A stretch of 63,053 nt of DNA from assembly GCA_910578115.1 (NCBI GenBank), contig CAJTPO010000027.1, positions 1 to 63,053 of the forward strand, written 5' to 3'. Each line of letters begins with the position of its first letter. The stretch's first letter is position 1. The position numbers and the translations under genes are program-made. A model generated the notes under the pieces. That model was not told where the DNA came from and did not search any database. It worked only from the letters and a program-made list of their open reading frames with translations. Source of the stretch: an uncultured Lachnospiraceae bacterium. GTDB taxonomy: Bacteria; Bacillota; Clostridia; Lachnospirales; Lachnospiraceae. Shown here piece by piece: positions 16,399-24,897 of this stretch.

Positions 16399-17370
16399 TT
16401 ATTCCGCTGCCAGCATTACGTCATCCCGGAAGAATTCTCCGCAGTCCGGATAGGGCGCTGTCTTGCTGTATTCAATTGCATCCTGTACTTCCTGTTCCAC
16501 TTCCGTGCGGATTGCCGCCAGTTCCTCATCACTGCTGATTGCGGCATTCGTCAGATAACCGCCGAATCGGGCAATCGGACAATTCTGCTTCCAGCGGACG
16601 ATCTCCTCCCATGGACGGTACACATTCTTATCATTCCCCGAGTGGCCCGACCAACGGTATGTCCGGCATTCTACCAGCGCCGGTCCCCGTCCGCTGCGCA
16701 CATGCTCGATGGCCTCTTCCATCACCTGCATCACGTCCATCACGTCATAACCGTCAGCAATAAATCCCGGTATGCCATATCCGATGGCGCGCTCGATAAA
16801 AGTATGGATTCTGAAATTGTTCTTAAATGGTGTCGACCAGGCGTAGGCATTATTTTCAATCGCAAAAATAATCGGTAAGTTCTTAACCGCCGCAAAATTC
16901 ATCGCTTCATGTACGGCTCCTTCATTGCTGGCCCCATCTCCCATAATATTCAGCACGATCCGGTCGCTGCCGTTCATCTTAAATGCCAGTGCCGCTCCGT
17001 TGGCAATCACCGAGGAAGCTCCCAGGATCGGATTCGGCGGATAAATATTCTTCCGAAAATCTCCGACATGCAGCACGCGGGTACGTCCTTTGGTCTTACC
17101 GCAGTCCTTGGCAAAGAGCATACCGACGAGATCCATCGTCGTCAGCCCTTTCATAAACAGCGCTCCCGGATCCCGGTAGGACGGCGAGAGGACGTCATCC
17201 GGCCGGAGCAGCGCCGCCAGCCCCACCGAAGTCGCCTCCTCACCCATACTGCCATGAATGCTTCCTAATATTTCTTTGTTTTTGTTCAGTTTTTCACACT
17301 CCTGCTCAAACACACGCGTCTGGTACATGTGTCGATACACTTCCAGGAGCTTTTCCTTTGACAGATCCAT
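16399..17370 (-). CDS. TPP-dependent 2-oxoacid or acetoin dehydrogenase E1, alpha subunit
   Basis: A 323-residue E1 alpha subunit with the TPP motif GDGASNEGAVHEAMNFAAV about halfway along and ENNAYAWSTP after it. In the usual family the cofactor-loop motif is GGSMHxxD; here it reads TRVLHVGD, an unusual replacement near the active site that may point to a different acceptor or substrate. The start at 17370 follows GGAGGAGATTTGGTT; the longer frame would use TTG. The TRAP large subunit ends about 50 bases upstream. Confidence 0.87.
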   Translation of the reverse strand: MDLSKEKLLEVYRHMYQTRVFEQECEKLNKNKEILGSIHGSMGEEATSVGLAALLRPDDVLSPSYRDPGALFMKGLTTMDLVGMLFAKDCGKTKGRTRVLHVGDFRKNIYPPNPILGASSVIANGAALAFKMNGSDRIVLNIMGDGASNEGAVHEAMNFAAVKNLPIIFAIENNAYAWSTPFKNNFRIHTFIERAIGYGIPGFIADGYDVMDVMQVMEEAIEHVRSGRGPALVECRTYRWSGHSGNDKNVYRPWEEIVRWKQNCPIARFGGYLTNAAISSDEELAAIRTEVEQEVQDAIEYSKTAPYPDCGEFFRDDVMLAAE

Positions 17371-17421
17371 AACCAAATCTCCTCCTTAAGCAATGAATAC
17401 CATAGAAACTTATCATCCCAG

Positions 17422-18717
17422 CTACATTAGCAGATTGGGAATAAATGTAATGATCGACGGACAGAGTGCACAGATAACAACTAACAGCAGCATCACAGCC
17501 ACAAACGGCCAGATCCCCTTTATCATGTCATCCATGGAAATCTTTGCGATCTTTGCATTAACAAACAACAACACACCCACCGGTGGCGTAATACCGCCAA
17601 TCAAAATAGATACCGTCACGATCACGCCGAAAAAAATCGGATCGTAACCCATTGTCATCGCAATTTCCTCCAATACCGGAACGAACATAATCATGATCGC
17701 CGTGCCATCAATGAAAAAGCCCAGGACAAACAGGAATGCAATTACAATAAACAACATAATAGTCGGGTTACTCGTCAATCCCTGTAAAAACTCCACACAC
17801 ATCGTCGGAAAATGCAGCAGCGTAAGCACATTTCCGAATACCGCCGCCGTTGACATCAGAAAGAGTACAATACCGGTACTCTTCGCCGCATCCAGCAGGA
17901 TGCCCGGAATCTGCTTTAACGTGATTGTCCGGTAGAAAAACAGGCTGATCAGAATCGAGTAGGCAGCCGCCAGAACACCGGCCTCCGTCGCCGTACAGAT
18001 CCCGCCCACAATACTGGAGACGATGATCAACGGAATCACCAGGACAGGAAAAGAATAAAGGAAACTGTCCCATACATTCTTCAAACGGAATTTCTTCTTC
18101 ACTTCCTCTTTGGGGTGAAACACTTTCGGAAGCAGGAACATGGTCAACCCCATCTGCAAAACACCTAACAGAATACCCGGTCCTATGCCGCCTAAGAACA
18201 AGGAACCCACCGAAACCCCTGTCAGCGACCCGTATAGTACCATCATGATACTGGGCGGAATGATCGGCCCGATAGAAGACGAGGCCGCCGTGATCGCCGC
18301 CGAAAACCTGACGTCATAGCCTTCCTGCACCATTGACGGTACAAGCATTGCGCCAATGGACGCCGAATCTGCCGTCGAACTTCCGGAGATCCCTGCAAAA
18401 AACATGCTTGCCAGTACATTTACATGGGCCAGGCCGCCGCGGACATGCCCTACCAGGCTGTCCGCAAACTTTACAAGCTTGGCCGTAAGATCACCGTTGT
18501 TCATGACCGATCCCACCAGAATATAGAACGGGATCGCCAGTACGGTAAAAGAATCCACACCACCGAACATCTTGGTAATCAGCTGTGAAAGCGGAATCCC
18601 CTCAATCATCAGCGCCGTAAGCGCAGATATCCCAACCGAAAATGCAACCGGAACACCGATAAAGATCATTACCAACATCATACCGAATAACAATAAGATC
18701 AATGCTGTACTGCTCAT
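17422..18717 (-). CDS. TRAP transporter large membrane subunit (DctM)
   Basis: A 431-residue membrane protein with about 12 hydrophobic segments, the DctM permease of a sodium-driven tripartite acid transporter. VGSVMNNGDLTAKLVKFADSLVGHVRGGLAHVNVLASMFFAGISGSSTADSASIGAML-type sequence (about residues 66-125) is diagnostic. IGGITPPVGVLLFV near the C-terminus is the second conserved loop. It overlaps the small subunit gene by four bases. Confidence 0.95.
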   Translation of the reverse strand: MSSTALILLLFGMMLVMIFIGVPVAFSVGISALTALMIEGIPLSQLITKMFGGVDSFTVLAIPFYILVGSVMNNGDLTAKLVKFADSLVGHVRGGLAHVNVLASMFFAGISGSSTADSASIGAMLVPSMVQEGYDVRFSAAITAASSSIGPIIPPSIMMVLYGSLTGVSVGSLFLGGIGPGILLGVLQMGLTMFLLPKVFHPKEEVKKKFRLKNVWDSFLYSFPVLVIPLIIVSSIVGGICTATEAGVLAAAYSILISLFFYRTITLKQIPGILLDAAKSTGIVLFLMSTAAVFGNVLTLLHFPTMCVEFLQGLTSNPTIMLFIVIAFLFVLGFFIDGTAIMIMFVPVLEEIAMTMGYDPIFFGVIVTVSILIGGITPPVGVLLFVNAKIAKISMDDMIKGIWPFVAVMLLLVVICALCPSIITFIPNLLM

Positions 18718-19259
18718 AATTGATCGATCACCTCCTCACTTGCATTTTTGATCGGCTTGGAAGAACGAACATCCTGCACCAGCACGATCACTTTCTCTAT
18801 CAACATACATAACGCGCCAAGCGGCATACAGATATAGATATATCTCATGGAAATTCCCAGGGACGCCGTCATCTGACGGGCATTATCCACACAGACTTTC
18901 AACCCGAAAACAAACATTACCACCAGAAAACCGATCACCAGAATATCACTGATGACAGCCATAATGCGCCGAACCCGGTCCGGCACCCGCGAGATCAACA
19001 CTTCAATCACAATCTCATCCCGCTGCTGGATGTTGACGGCATTGATCAGCATCACCATCCAGACCATCGCAAAACGGCTGAGCTCCATCCCCCAGACAAC
19101 ATTGTTCACCCCCGGTATGAGCCGCGTCACAATGCCGATCAGTGTTGCCATTACAAGCGCAATATAACAGACATACATGATCGCCCGCTCAACTTGCCGT
19201 AACAATCGCAATATATACACCGAAACATACACCTCCTCCAAGACCTGCCACGGCAGCAT
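18714..19259 (-). CDS. TRAP transporter small membrane subunit (DctQ)
   Basis: A 181-residue DctQ with four hydrophobic segments. The conserved MELSRFAMVWMVMLINAVNIQQRDEI region (about residues 58-83) is typical of the family. The start at 19259 follows GGAGAAGG; a GTG start about ten codons later behind GGAGGAG is possible. It lies between the binding protein (10 bases upstream) and DctM (four-base overlap). Confidence 0.85.
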   Translation of the reverse strand: MLPWQVLEEVYVSVYILRLLRQVERAIMYVCYIALVMATLIGIVTRLIPGVNNVVWGMELSRFAMVWMVMLINAVNIQQRDEIVIEVLISRVPDRVRRIMAVISDILVIGFLVVMFVFGLKVCVDNARQMTASLGISMRYIYICMPLGALCMLIEKVIVLVQDVRSSKPIKNASEEVIDQL

Positions 19260-19269
19260 CCTTCTCCTG

Positions 19270-20415
19270 CTATTCCACCGCTATCATTTTTTCATAAACG
19301 GCATACACATCATCCCCCAGCGATTTCGAATACTCTGCCGCATAATCGGCTACTGCCTCGCGGAATTGTTCCATGGCTTCCTCCGTCGGATAAATCACGT
19401 TGACGCCTTCACTCTCCAGCTTCTGCAGATATTCCTCTTCCGATTTTCCAACTTCTTCGTTGCCTCTTATCACCATATCCTTACCCACATCCAGCATCAA
19501 CTGCTGCAGGTCTTCCGGAAGCGAATTGAATTTCTCCAGATTCATGACCGGTATACCCTGTACGCAGATCGCATTGTACATGGTCAGATTCTTAACCACC
19601 TCATGCCAGCCCTTTGTATAGATCATAGCCAGATCTCCGCCGCCTGCTTCCACGACACCTGTCTGCAATGCAGTATACAGTTCACTTACATCCAATGCAG
19701 CCGGGTCCGCTCCCAATGTCCTGAACAGGCCGAGAAAATATTCGGTATTCAATGTACGTTTTTTCAAACCGGCCATATCCTCTAATGTCTCCACCGGATT
19801 TTTCGAGATCAGCTGACGCGTACCCTGATAGGAATGGTACAACGGCTTAAATCCCGTACTCTCGATCATGGCATCCACATCGTCCCATACGGCATCCAGT
19901 ACACGCGCCGCATGTTCTTCATCCTTGTATACAAAAGGCGGGTTCGTCAATATTTCCGCAACCGGCGCATATACCGTCAGATCTCCCGATCCTCCCCAGA
20001 ACGCATCGATCGTGCCCGCATAACAGCTTTCCGCAATCTCACGCGCCGAACCCATACTGCCGTCCCAGTAACACTCAAATTCCAGCCGGCCGCCGGATTC
20101 CTCCGTCAAACGGTCGAAATACTCCTGCACCAGCTGCTCCACCCCATGGTCACTGGAACGAACCGTAGCGTACTTAATCAGATATTTTTCGCCATTATCG
20201 GTAGTAACCGTACTCTCATCGGCACTTTCACTGCTGTTCTCGTCGCTGCTGCCGTTACTGTCACTGCTGCTTTCTTCCGTCTCTGCCGTTTCCGCTGGCT
20301 CTGCCGGCTCGCTGACGCTCTTGTCCTGCACCGTATTGCCCGTGTTTCCGCAGCCCGCCAAAAGGCCTGTCATTACCAAAGCTGTCATTAAAGTTCTGAA
20401 ATATCTTTTTCTCAT
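19270..20415 (-). CDS. TRAP transporter solute-binding lipoprotein (DctP)
   Basis: A 381-residue extracytoplasmic receptor. The signal peptide ends in the lipobox LLAGC, followed by an acidic Ser/Glu-rich linker to about residue 80. The DctP fold follows, with the conserved ISKNPVETLEDMAGLKKRTLNTEYFLGLFRTLGADP-like core carrying the arginine that normally binds the substrate carboxylate. The ligand is therefore an organic acid; its identity is not visible. The start at 20415 (MRKRYF) is served by the Shine-Dalgarno at the end of hairpin repeat copy D; the in-frame ATG at 20427 lies in that repeat. First gene of the leftward train. Confidence 0.9.
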   Translation of the reverse strand: MRKRYFRTLMTALVMTGLLAGCGNTGNTVQDKSVSEPAEPAETAETEESSSDSNGSSDENSSESADESTVTTDNGEKYLIKYATVRSSDHGVEQLVQEYFDRLTEESGGRLEFECYWDGSMGSAREIAESCYAGTIDAFWGGSGDLTVYAPVAEILTNPPFVYKDEEHAARVLDAVWDDVDAMIESTGFKPLYHSYQGTRQLISKNPVETLEDMAGLKKRTLNTEYFLGLFRTLGADPAALDVSELYTALQTGVVEAGGGDLAMIYTKGWHEVVKNLTMYNAICVQGIPVMNLEKFNSLPEDLQQLMLDVGKDMVIRGNEEVGKSEEEYLQKLESEGVNVIYPTEEAMEQFREAVADYAAEYSKSLGDDVYAVYEKMIAVE

Positions 20416-20421
20416 GTTCTT

Positions 20422-20538
20422 CTCCATTTCTGCGCTGCTTTTGTCTCAACTATGTTGAGACGTCGCATTAAACGAGTTTGTGGCAGGCAACGCGCAGACA
20501 CAAATCCCGCGATTGAAAATTTTAATTTTCAATCTTTT
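20422..20538 (-). repeat. Three-hairpin repeat, copy D, in front of dctP
   Basis: Nearly identical to copy C: same three hairpins, same spacing (89 bases from the CTCCATT edge to hairpin III, 20511-20534), and the same AAATGGAG end giving the dctP Shine-Dalgarno. A GAAGGGAAAAG purine run lies just upstream in gene orientation. Differences from copy C lie in the loop of hairpin III, one stem position of hairpin II (A to G, still able to pair with T), the loop of hairpin II and a linker base. Confidence 0.85.
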
Positions 20539-20718
20539 CCCTTCATCATGTGTTTTCCTGTAACAGTCAAACTACCCTGCCGTTACAATTTTCTACCTTC
20601 CCCGGCTTTGTCTGTCCAAATCCATTTTGTACATTTTCAATACCTCCCTGCATCTCCTCCTCTCTTTTCTCTTCCCTGTTCGACTAAGACCATCGAACTT
20701 TTTACCTTTTAAGTTTGT

Positions 20719-20853
20719 TATTGTTCGTTTTTGTTCTTTTTTAGACTCTATCATACATATACAATATTTGCAAGTACTTTTTCGCATATCCACATCAAAT
20801 TATCATTTTATTTAAACCTTATCATTTTATATATTGTACGTTTTTGTTTATTT
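20719..20853. promoter_or_regulatory. Candidate DeoR operators between dctP and the divergent regulator
   Basis: Two 22-base boxes agree at 19 positions: tattgttcgtttttgttctt (from 20719) and tattgtacgtttttgtttat (from 20832). They lie 113 bases apart in the AT-rich gap 20539-20985, which has no gene. The spacing would suit looping or dual control of the two divergent units by the DeoR protein. Confidence 0.5.
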
Positions 20854-20985
20854 CTGTGAATTATTTCTTCTTTATTCATGAAAAGTGTTGATGTATACCG
20901 TCACTAATGATATATTTTATCTGGATACAGTATTTTCATCCCCCTTTCCGATATATTCTCTACACTGCCAGAAGGAGAAAATGCC

Positions 20986-21741
20986 ATGCGCATGAAACGA
21001 CTTGAAATTATTACAAGCACTTTGGAATCTCAGGGAACGGTTGAGGTAGCGCAGATGAGTGCTCTTCTGAACGTTACCCCCAAAACCATCCGTCAGGATC
21101 TGATTGAACTGGAAAAGATGGGAGTAGCCGTCCGCGTTCACGGTGGGGCTACTCTGAAAAACGGTTTCAGCGACATTTACCCCGTGCCTTCCCGCAAGCA
21201 GAAACATATGGAAGAAAAACAACAGATCGCAATGCGCGCGCTCTCTCTGATTGAGGATGACGATATCATCATTCTCGATTCCGGCACTACCACCCTGGAA
21301 CTGGCCAAGCTCATAGACCGTCAGGTCATCGTCATCACCAACGATCCCACGATCTGCCACGTACTGCTGCACAACGAGAAGGTAACCCTGTTTTCCACCG
21401 GCGGGCGTCTGCGCCGGGAGTTCGGTTTCACCTATGCAGGCAGCGACGCCATCCGTATGCTCAGTAATTACCACGCACATAAATGCTTTATTGGCACGAG
21501 CGCTTTCGACAGCGAGCGTGGGTTAATGGTCTTCTCTTCCGAGGAGGGCGAAGTCAAACGGGCAATCATGAAGGCATCCGTCCAGAAGATCTGTCTGCTT
21601 GATTACAGCAAATTTCATAAAACTGCTTTTTCCACATTTGCAAGCCCTTCCGAATTGGATATCATCATCACCGACAACCGCATCCCGCAGCAGGACATAG
21701 ATCATCTTGCGTCTATTAATATTAAGGTGCTGACTCCTTAA
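20986..21741 (+). CDS. DeoR-family regulator, divergent from the TRAP/4-hydroxybutyrate train
   Basis: A 251-residue DeoR-type repressor. The helix-turn-helix lies near residues 20-45 (LLNVTPKTIRQDLIELEKMG) with the VRVHGGA motif after it. The DeoRC sensor contains LDSGTTTLELAK (about residues 95-106), normally a sugar-phosphate site. It is divergent from dctP, and the shared gap holds two matching T-rich boxes, so it probably controls the train. A sugar-phosphate sensor next to an acid transporter, and a PfkB kinase in the same train, hint that the inducer may be a phosphorylated metabolite. Confidence 0.87.
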   Translation: MRMKRLEIITSTLESQGTVEVAQMSALLNVTPKTIRQDLIELEKMGVAVRVHGGATLKNGFSDIYPVPSRKQKHMEEKQQIAMRALSLIEDDDIIILDSGTTTLELAKLIDRQVIVITNDPTICHVLLHNEKVTLFSTGGRLRREFGFTYAGSDAIRMLSNYHAHKCFIGTSAFDSERGLMVFSSEEGEVKRAIMKASVQKICLLDYSKFHKTAFSTFASPSELDIIITDNRIPQQDIDHLASINIKVLTP

Positions 21742-21793
21742 GATATTGTTAAATACATTTCTGTGCGTATTTTTATCTCTTAATGCAAAATAA

Positions 21794-21842
21794 GACTGAC
21801 ACTTTAACGAATGAAAATTCATGAAGTGTCAGTCTCATTTTT
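21794..21842 (+). terminator. Terminator after the DeoR gene
   Basis: Perfect 11-bp stem (gactgacactt / aagtgtcagtc) with an inner pairing (gaat/attc), followed by TCATTTTTAG. It lies about 50 bases after the stop codon. Confidence 0.75.
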
Positions 21843-22004
21843 AGTTGTTTCTATATATGATCTCAAGAAAAAGCACCGGATCACTCTGTTATTCCATAAA
21901 AAACATCAGCGGTTATGTTTTTAAATTTAAATTTCAGATATTCTTCCACATCTTATAAAAAAGGGATCAATGTTGCTGTATCTGTTGGCTTCCTGACTGC
22001 AAAA

Positions 22005-22466
22005 TTATCCCAAACTCATAACATAAATCTGACAAGGATTCCACTCATCCCACAATGTAGGAAATACCTCAAATTCCTTAAATCCCAGCGAGAGATAAAA
22101 CTTATTGGTTCTGTCGTATTCCTCATATTTTCCCATTTGAACTGTTTTAACCTGCATAAAGGAATAGCCCTGTTCACCCGCTGCCTCTTTTGCTCTGTTG
22201 AATAGTGTCCGGCCAATACCTTTCCGATGAAACTCTTTCAAAACACCCATAACGCATAATTCCACTGTTTCTCTGCCGGTTTCTTTTAAATACAGAAATC
22301 CCAAAGGTTTATCATCATCAAAAGCACAGAAGAACATCTGATCGACACTTTCCGTAATATATTCTTCCCGCGCCTCGGGTATCCCGAACCAGTCGGGGAG
22401 AGCTTCCAGGATAAGCCTTGCTATGCTTTGTTTTGTCAGGTTGTCTGTAATTTGCCTTATCTCCAT
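22005..22466 (-). CDS. GNAT-family N-acetyltransferase
   Basis: A 153-residue GCN5-related acetyltransferase. The acetyl-CoA motif A reads EFHRKGIGRTLFNRA (about residues 80-94), preceded by a beta-strand VELCVMGVLK. The DEWNPCQIYVM ending matches a common family subgroup. The target is unknown. The gene stands alone, flanked by the 21.8 kb terminator and a 500-base AT-rich gap (22467-22968) that holds only the promoter noted below. Confidence 0.85.
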   Translation of the reverse strand: MEIRQITDNLTKQSIARLILEALPDWFGIPEAREEYITESVDQMFFCAFDDDKPLGFLYLKETGRETVELCVMGVLKEFHRKGIGRTLFNRAKEAAGEQGYSFMQVKTVQMGKYEEYDRTNKFYLSLGFKEFEVFPTLWDEWNPCQIYVMSLG

Positions 22467-22841
22467 CTTACCTGTTTCTCCTCTATTTTCTAATTTTTCT
22501 CTCTGTTATACGGATTAAATATATCCTGTTTACGGACGGCTGCCTGTCTATTTTCCTTTTTATTTTTACACATCAGCAGGGTTGCTGCCTGTCCTGTTGT
22601 TTATTATACTCTCATTTGCCGGTTTGGCGAGAAATAACCATCTAACGGAGAACTTTTTATCTACTGATCAGAGAAAATACTTCTTCCTGTGCCGATAAAG
22701 TGCCCCTGGTTAAAACATACAACACAATATGTGGTAGATTCTCGCTGAAAATACCGCCTGGCATTCAACATCCTGTTCTTTTATGTTTCTTCATCTGATA
22801 CTTGATCCTGTTTTTTCTACACTCTCCCAACTGAAAAGCAT

Positions 22842-22870
22842 TTGTAATCCGTTTGTGACTGTGTTATAAA
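22842..22870 (+). promoter_or_regulatory. Promoter for the nuclease-like gene at 22969
   Basis: TTGTAA (22842-22847) and TATAAA (22865-22870) are separated by 17 bases, with TGT just before the -10. They lie about 100 bases ahead of the ATG. Confidence 0.45.
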
Positions 22871-22968
22871 ATTTATATCTGTTAACCATGTCAAAACCGC
22901 AGCATCTTTTTGCATTTCTATTGACATCTATCATCGGTTCCAGGACCGATCTGTAAGAAAGGCATCTT

Positions 22969-23868
22969 ATGTTTCAAGACCACAACACATCTTTATCCCC
23001 CGTCAAAAAGACTCAACTTCCAGCCTCTGTACAAAAGAAACCCGCAAAAAAGAGCTGCAGAATACAACGTGTCAACTGGCACGAAGCCGCATCCTGCGCT
23101 CTCCAGATTGACCTGAGAGACTATGCCGCTTCTCTTGAATATATGACGGAGTACATACTCGGTAAAGGCAGCTACCGTATTGATATTCTCGTGATCAAAA
23201 AACTGACCGAAGAAATCATTCCTGCAACAATAGCCAATCTCTTCAAGACTTTTAACCTGTTTGAGATCAAAGGAATTGGATCTTCAGCCAGCATTGATTC
23301 ATATTATAAGACCATCGGCTATGCCGGACTGCTGATCGACCAGACCGGTGATAGAAATCAGTACTCCGGTCTCGATGTCAGTTTGACCCATCTCAGCTGT
23401 CATTATCCTCGCAGGCTGATGTCACACTTATTGAAAGAACGAAAAATAAGAGTTGAAAAATTCTCTCCGGGAGTATATCATATCAATAAAGAGACGTTTC
23501 ATACACAGATTATCGTCACGAAAGAGCTGCCGCCGGAGGAATATCTGTATCTTCACTGCCTCACCAGGAGACTGCAGGAAAGCAGCCTGATCAACCGGCT
23601 GGCAGACGATTATCGGCTCCATCAGGAGCAGGATATCTATATCCGATATATGAACCAGTTAACCACCGCCAATCGAACCAAGAAAGGAGATGCCCCTATG
23701 GTCTGTGAAGGAATCCTGAACCTGTGCGGTACCAGTTCCGAGGAAATCATCGAACGCACCCGGAAGGAGGAAGCTGCATATTATCTTCCCCAGATTGATT
23801 ACCTGAAATCTTTACTGGAACAGCATAACATCCCGTTCCATTTAGACACCGGAACCGATCGCAACTGA
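22969..23868 (+). CDS. Uncharacterised protein with a PD-(D/E)XK-like core, Lachnospiraceae type
   Basis: A 299-residue soluble protein after a short lysine-rich N-terminus. Residues about 65-110 show a nuclease-like arrangement: YRIDILVIKKL, then a helix, then LFEIKG followed by SIDSYYKTIGYAGLL. This D...ExK plus YYKxxGYA pattern recurs in a large Clostridia family related to Rpn and PD-(D/E)XK proteins. The second half (THLSCHYPRRLMSHL, GVYHINKETFHTQIIVTKEL) is typical of the same family. The function is unknown. It is a single-gene unit with its own promoter and a strong terminator. Confidence 0.55.
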   Translation: MFQDHNTSLSPVKKTQLPASVQKKPAKKSCRIQRVNWHEAASCALQIDLRDYAASLEYMTEYILGKGSYRIDILVIKKLTEEIIPATIANLFKTFNLFEIKGIGSSASIDSYYKTIGYAGLLIDQTGDRNQYSGLDVSLTHLSCHYPRRLMSHLLKERKIRVEKFSPGVYHINKETFHTQIIVTKELPPEEYLYLHCLTRRLQESSLINRLADDYRLHQEQDIYIRYMNQLTTANRTKKGDAPMVCEGILNLCGTSSEEIIERTRKEEAAYYLPQIDYLKSLLEQHNIPFHLDTGTDRN

Positions 23869-23880
23869 AAGTAAGAACGC

Positions 23881-23933
23881 AAACAGCATACCCTCCGCCA
23901 CCTGATAACACAGGTGAGGAAGGTATGCTGTTT
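23881..23933. terminator. Bidirectional terminator between the nuclease-like gene and rhaD
   Basis: The outer stem aaacagcatacc / ggtatgctgttt (12 bp) encloses a second hairpin (cacctg / caggtg). TTTATC follows on the plus strand and a similar run follows on the other strand, so it can serve both convergent units. Confidence 0.75.
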
Positions 23934-24007
23934 ATCATAAGATCTTCTGATTCAGCCCGCAGCCAGGTATCGCTGCCTGTCTGCGGCCCGGAATCTAACA
24001 AAAACCG

Positions 24008-24835
24008 CTATTTCTCATACAAAAACCGTTCCGGCAGCGTCACCTGAAAGTCCACTGCCAGATCCCGGAAGTTCTGCGGGGTGATGGTCTGCAGCTTATC
24101 AGGCCGCATGGAAAGCATCTTGACCAAAATCTCTGCCGACTTCTCCACTGTGTGCATCAGCCCAAAAGTCAAGTCAAAGTCCTCGCCGGATGCAAACATG
24201 CCGTGGTGCGCCCAAATCGCCACATCATATTTCTTCATCAATTCACTGGTGGCCACCGCGATATCTCTGCCGCCCGGCACCATCCAGCCCACAACGCCGA
24301 TACCATCCGGAAATACCACCGGACATTCCGTGGCCATCTCCCACAGTTCCCGCGTAAATACCTCATCCTCAAGCGGCAGCACAAAGGTCAGCGCGATCAC
24401 ATTTGTCGTATGCGCATGATAAATGACACGGTGTTTTCCCCCTGTAGCCTGCATCTTCACTTCATGATTCATCAGGTGGCTGGGCAGCTCACTCGTGGGC
24501 CTGCCGCCGTTCACCAGCCCCCAGCAGATGCGGTAACATTCGCCTTTCCCGTCAATCTCCACGACAGCGATAGAGTCTTCCGGATCCAGCATCACGTTGC
24601 GGAAATACTTGCCGCTGCCCGTCACCAGGAAAAATTCCCCCGCCAATTTCGGTACGGATGTGCCGATCTCTTTCCATACGCTGTCCGTCCTCAGCTCTGC
24701 CTTTATGGACTCTGCCTCCTCCTTTTTCATGCGGTAAGTCAGATTCCCGCCGTTTCTCTCATGCCAGCCCTGCTCCCAACCATCGTTACACATCCTGATA
24801 AATCCCTGTACAAATTTTGCCTCTAAGACTTTCAT
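24008..24835 (-). CDS. rhaD: Rhamnulose-1-phosphate aldolase
   Basis: A class II aldolase of 275 residues (Escherichia coli RhaD has 274). It splits L-rhamnulose-1-phosphate into dihydroxyacetone phosphate and L-lactaldehyde. GWHERNGGNLTYRM (about residues 25-38) is the substrate phosphate region. Zinc ligands are in HAHTTNVIAL and WAHHGMFASG. The start at 24835 (MKVLEAKF) follows GGAGGAAAAT; the longer frame to 24892 has no family match. Last gene of the rhaB-rhaA-rhaD train. Confidence 0.95.
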   Translation of the reverse strand: MKVLEAKFVQGFIRMCNDGWEQGWHERNGGNLTYRMKKEEAESIKAELRTDSVWKEIGTSVPKLAGEFFLVTGSGKYFRNVMLDPEDSIAVVEIDGKGECYRICWGLVNGGRPTSELPSHLMNHEVKMQATGGKHRVIYHAHTTNVIALTFVLPLEDEVFTRELWEMATECPVVFPDGIGVVGWMVPGGRDIAVATSELMKKYDVAIWAHHGMFASGEDFDLTFGLMHTVEKSAEILVKMLSMRPDKLQTITPQNFRDLAVDFQVTLPERFLYEK

Positions 24836-24897
24836 ATTTTCCTCCTTCCAAAGCGCTTTATGCGCTTTATGCCCTTCCTGCCATATCGGCATGTCGG

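Noticed and set aside
24835..24892. Longer N-terminus for rhaD
   Set aside because: The extra 19 residues have no family match, and the ATG at 24835 has a strong ribosome binding site and gives the normal length.
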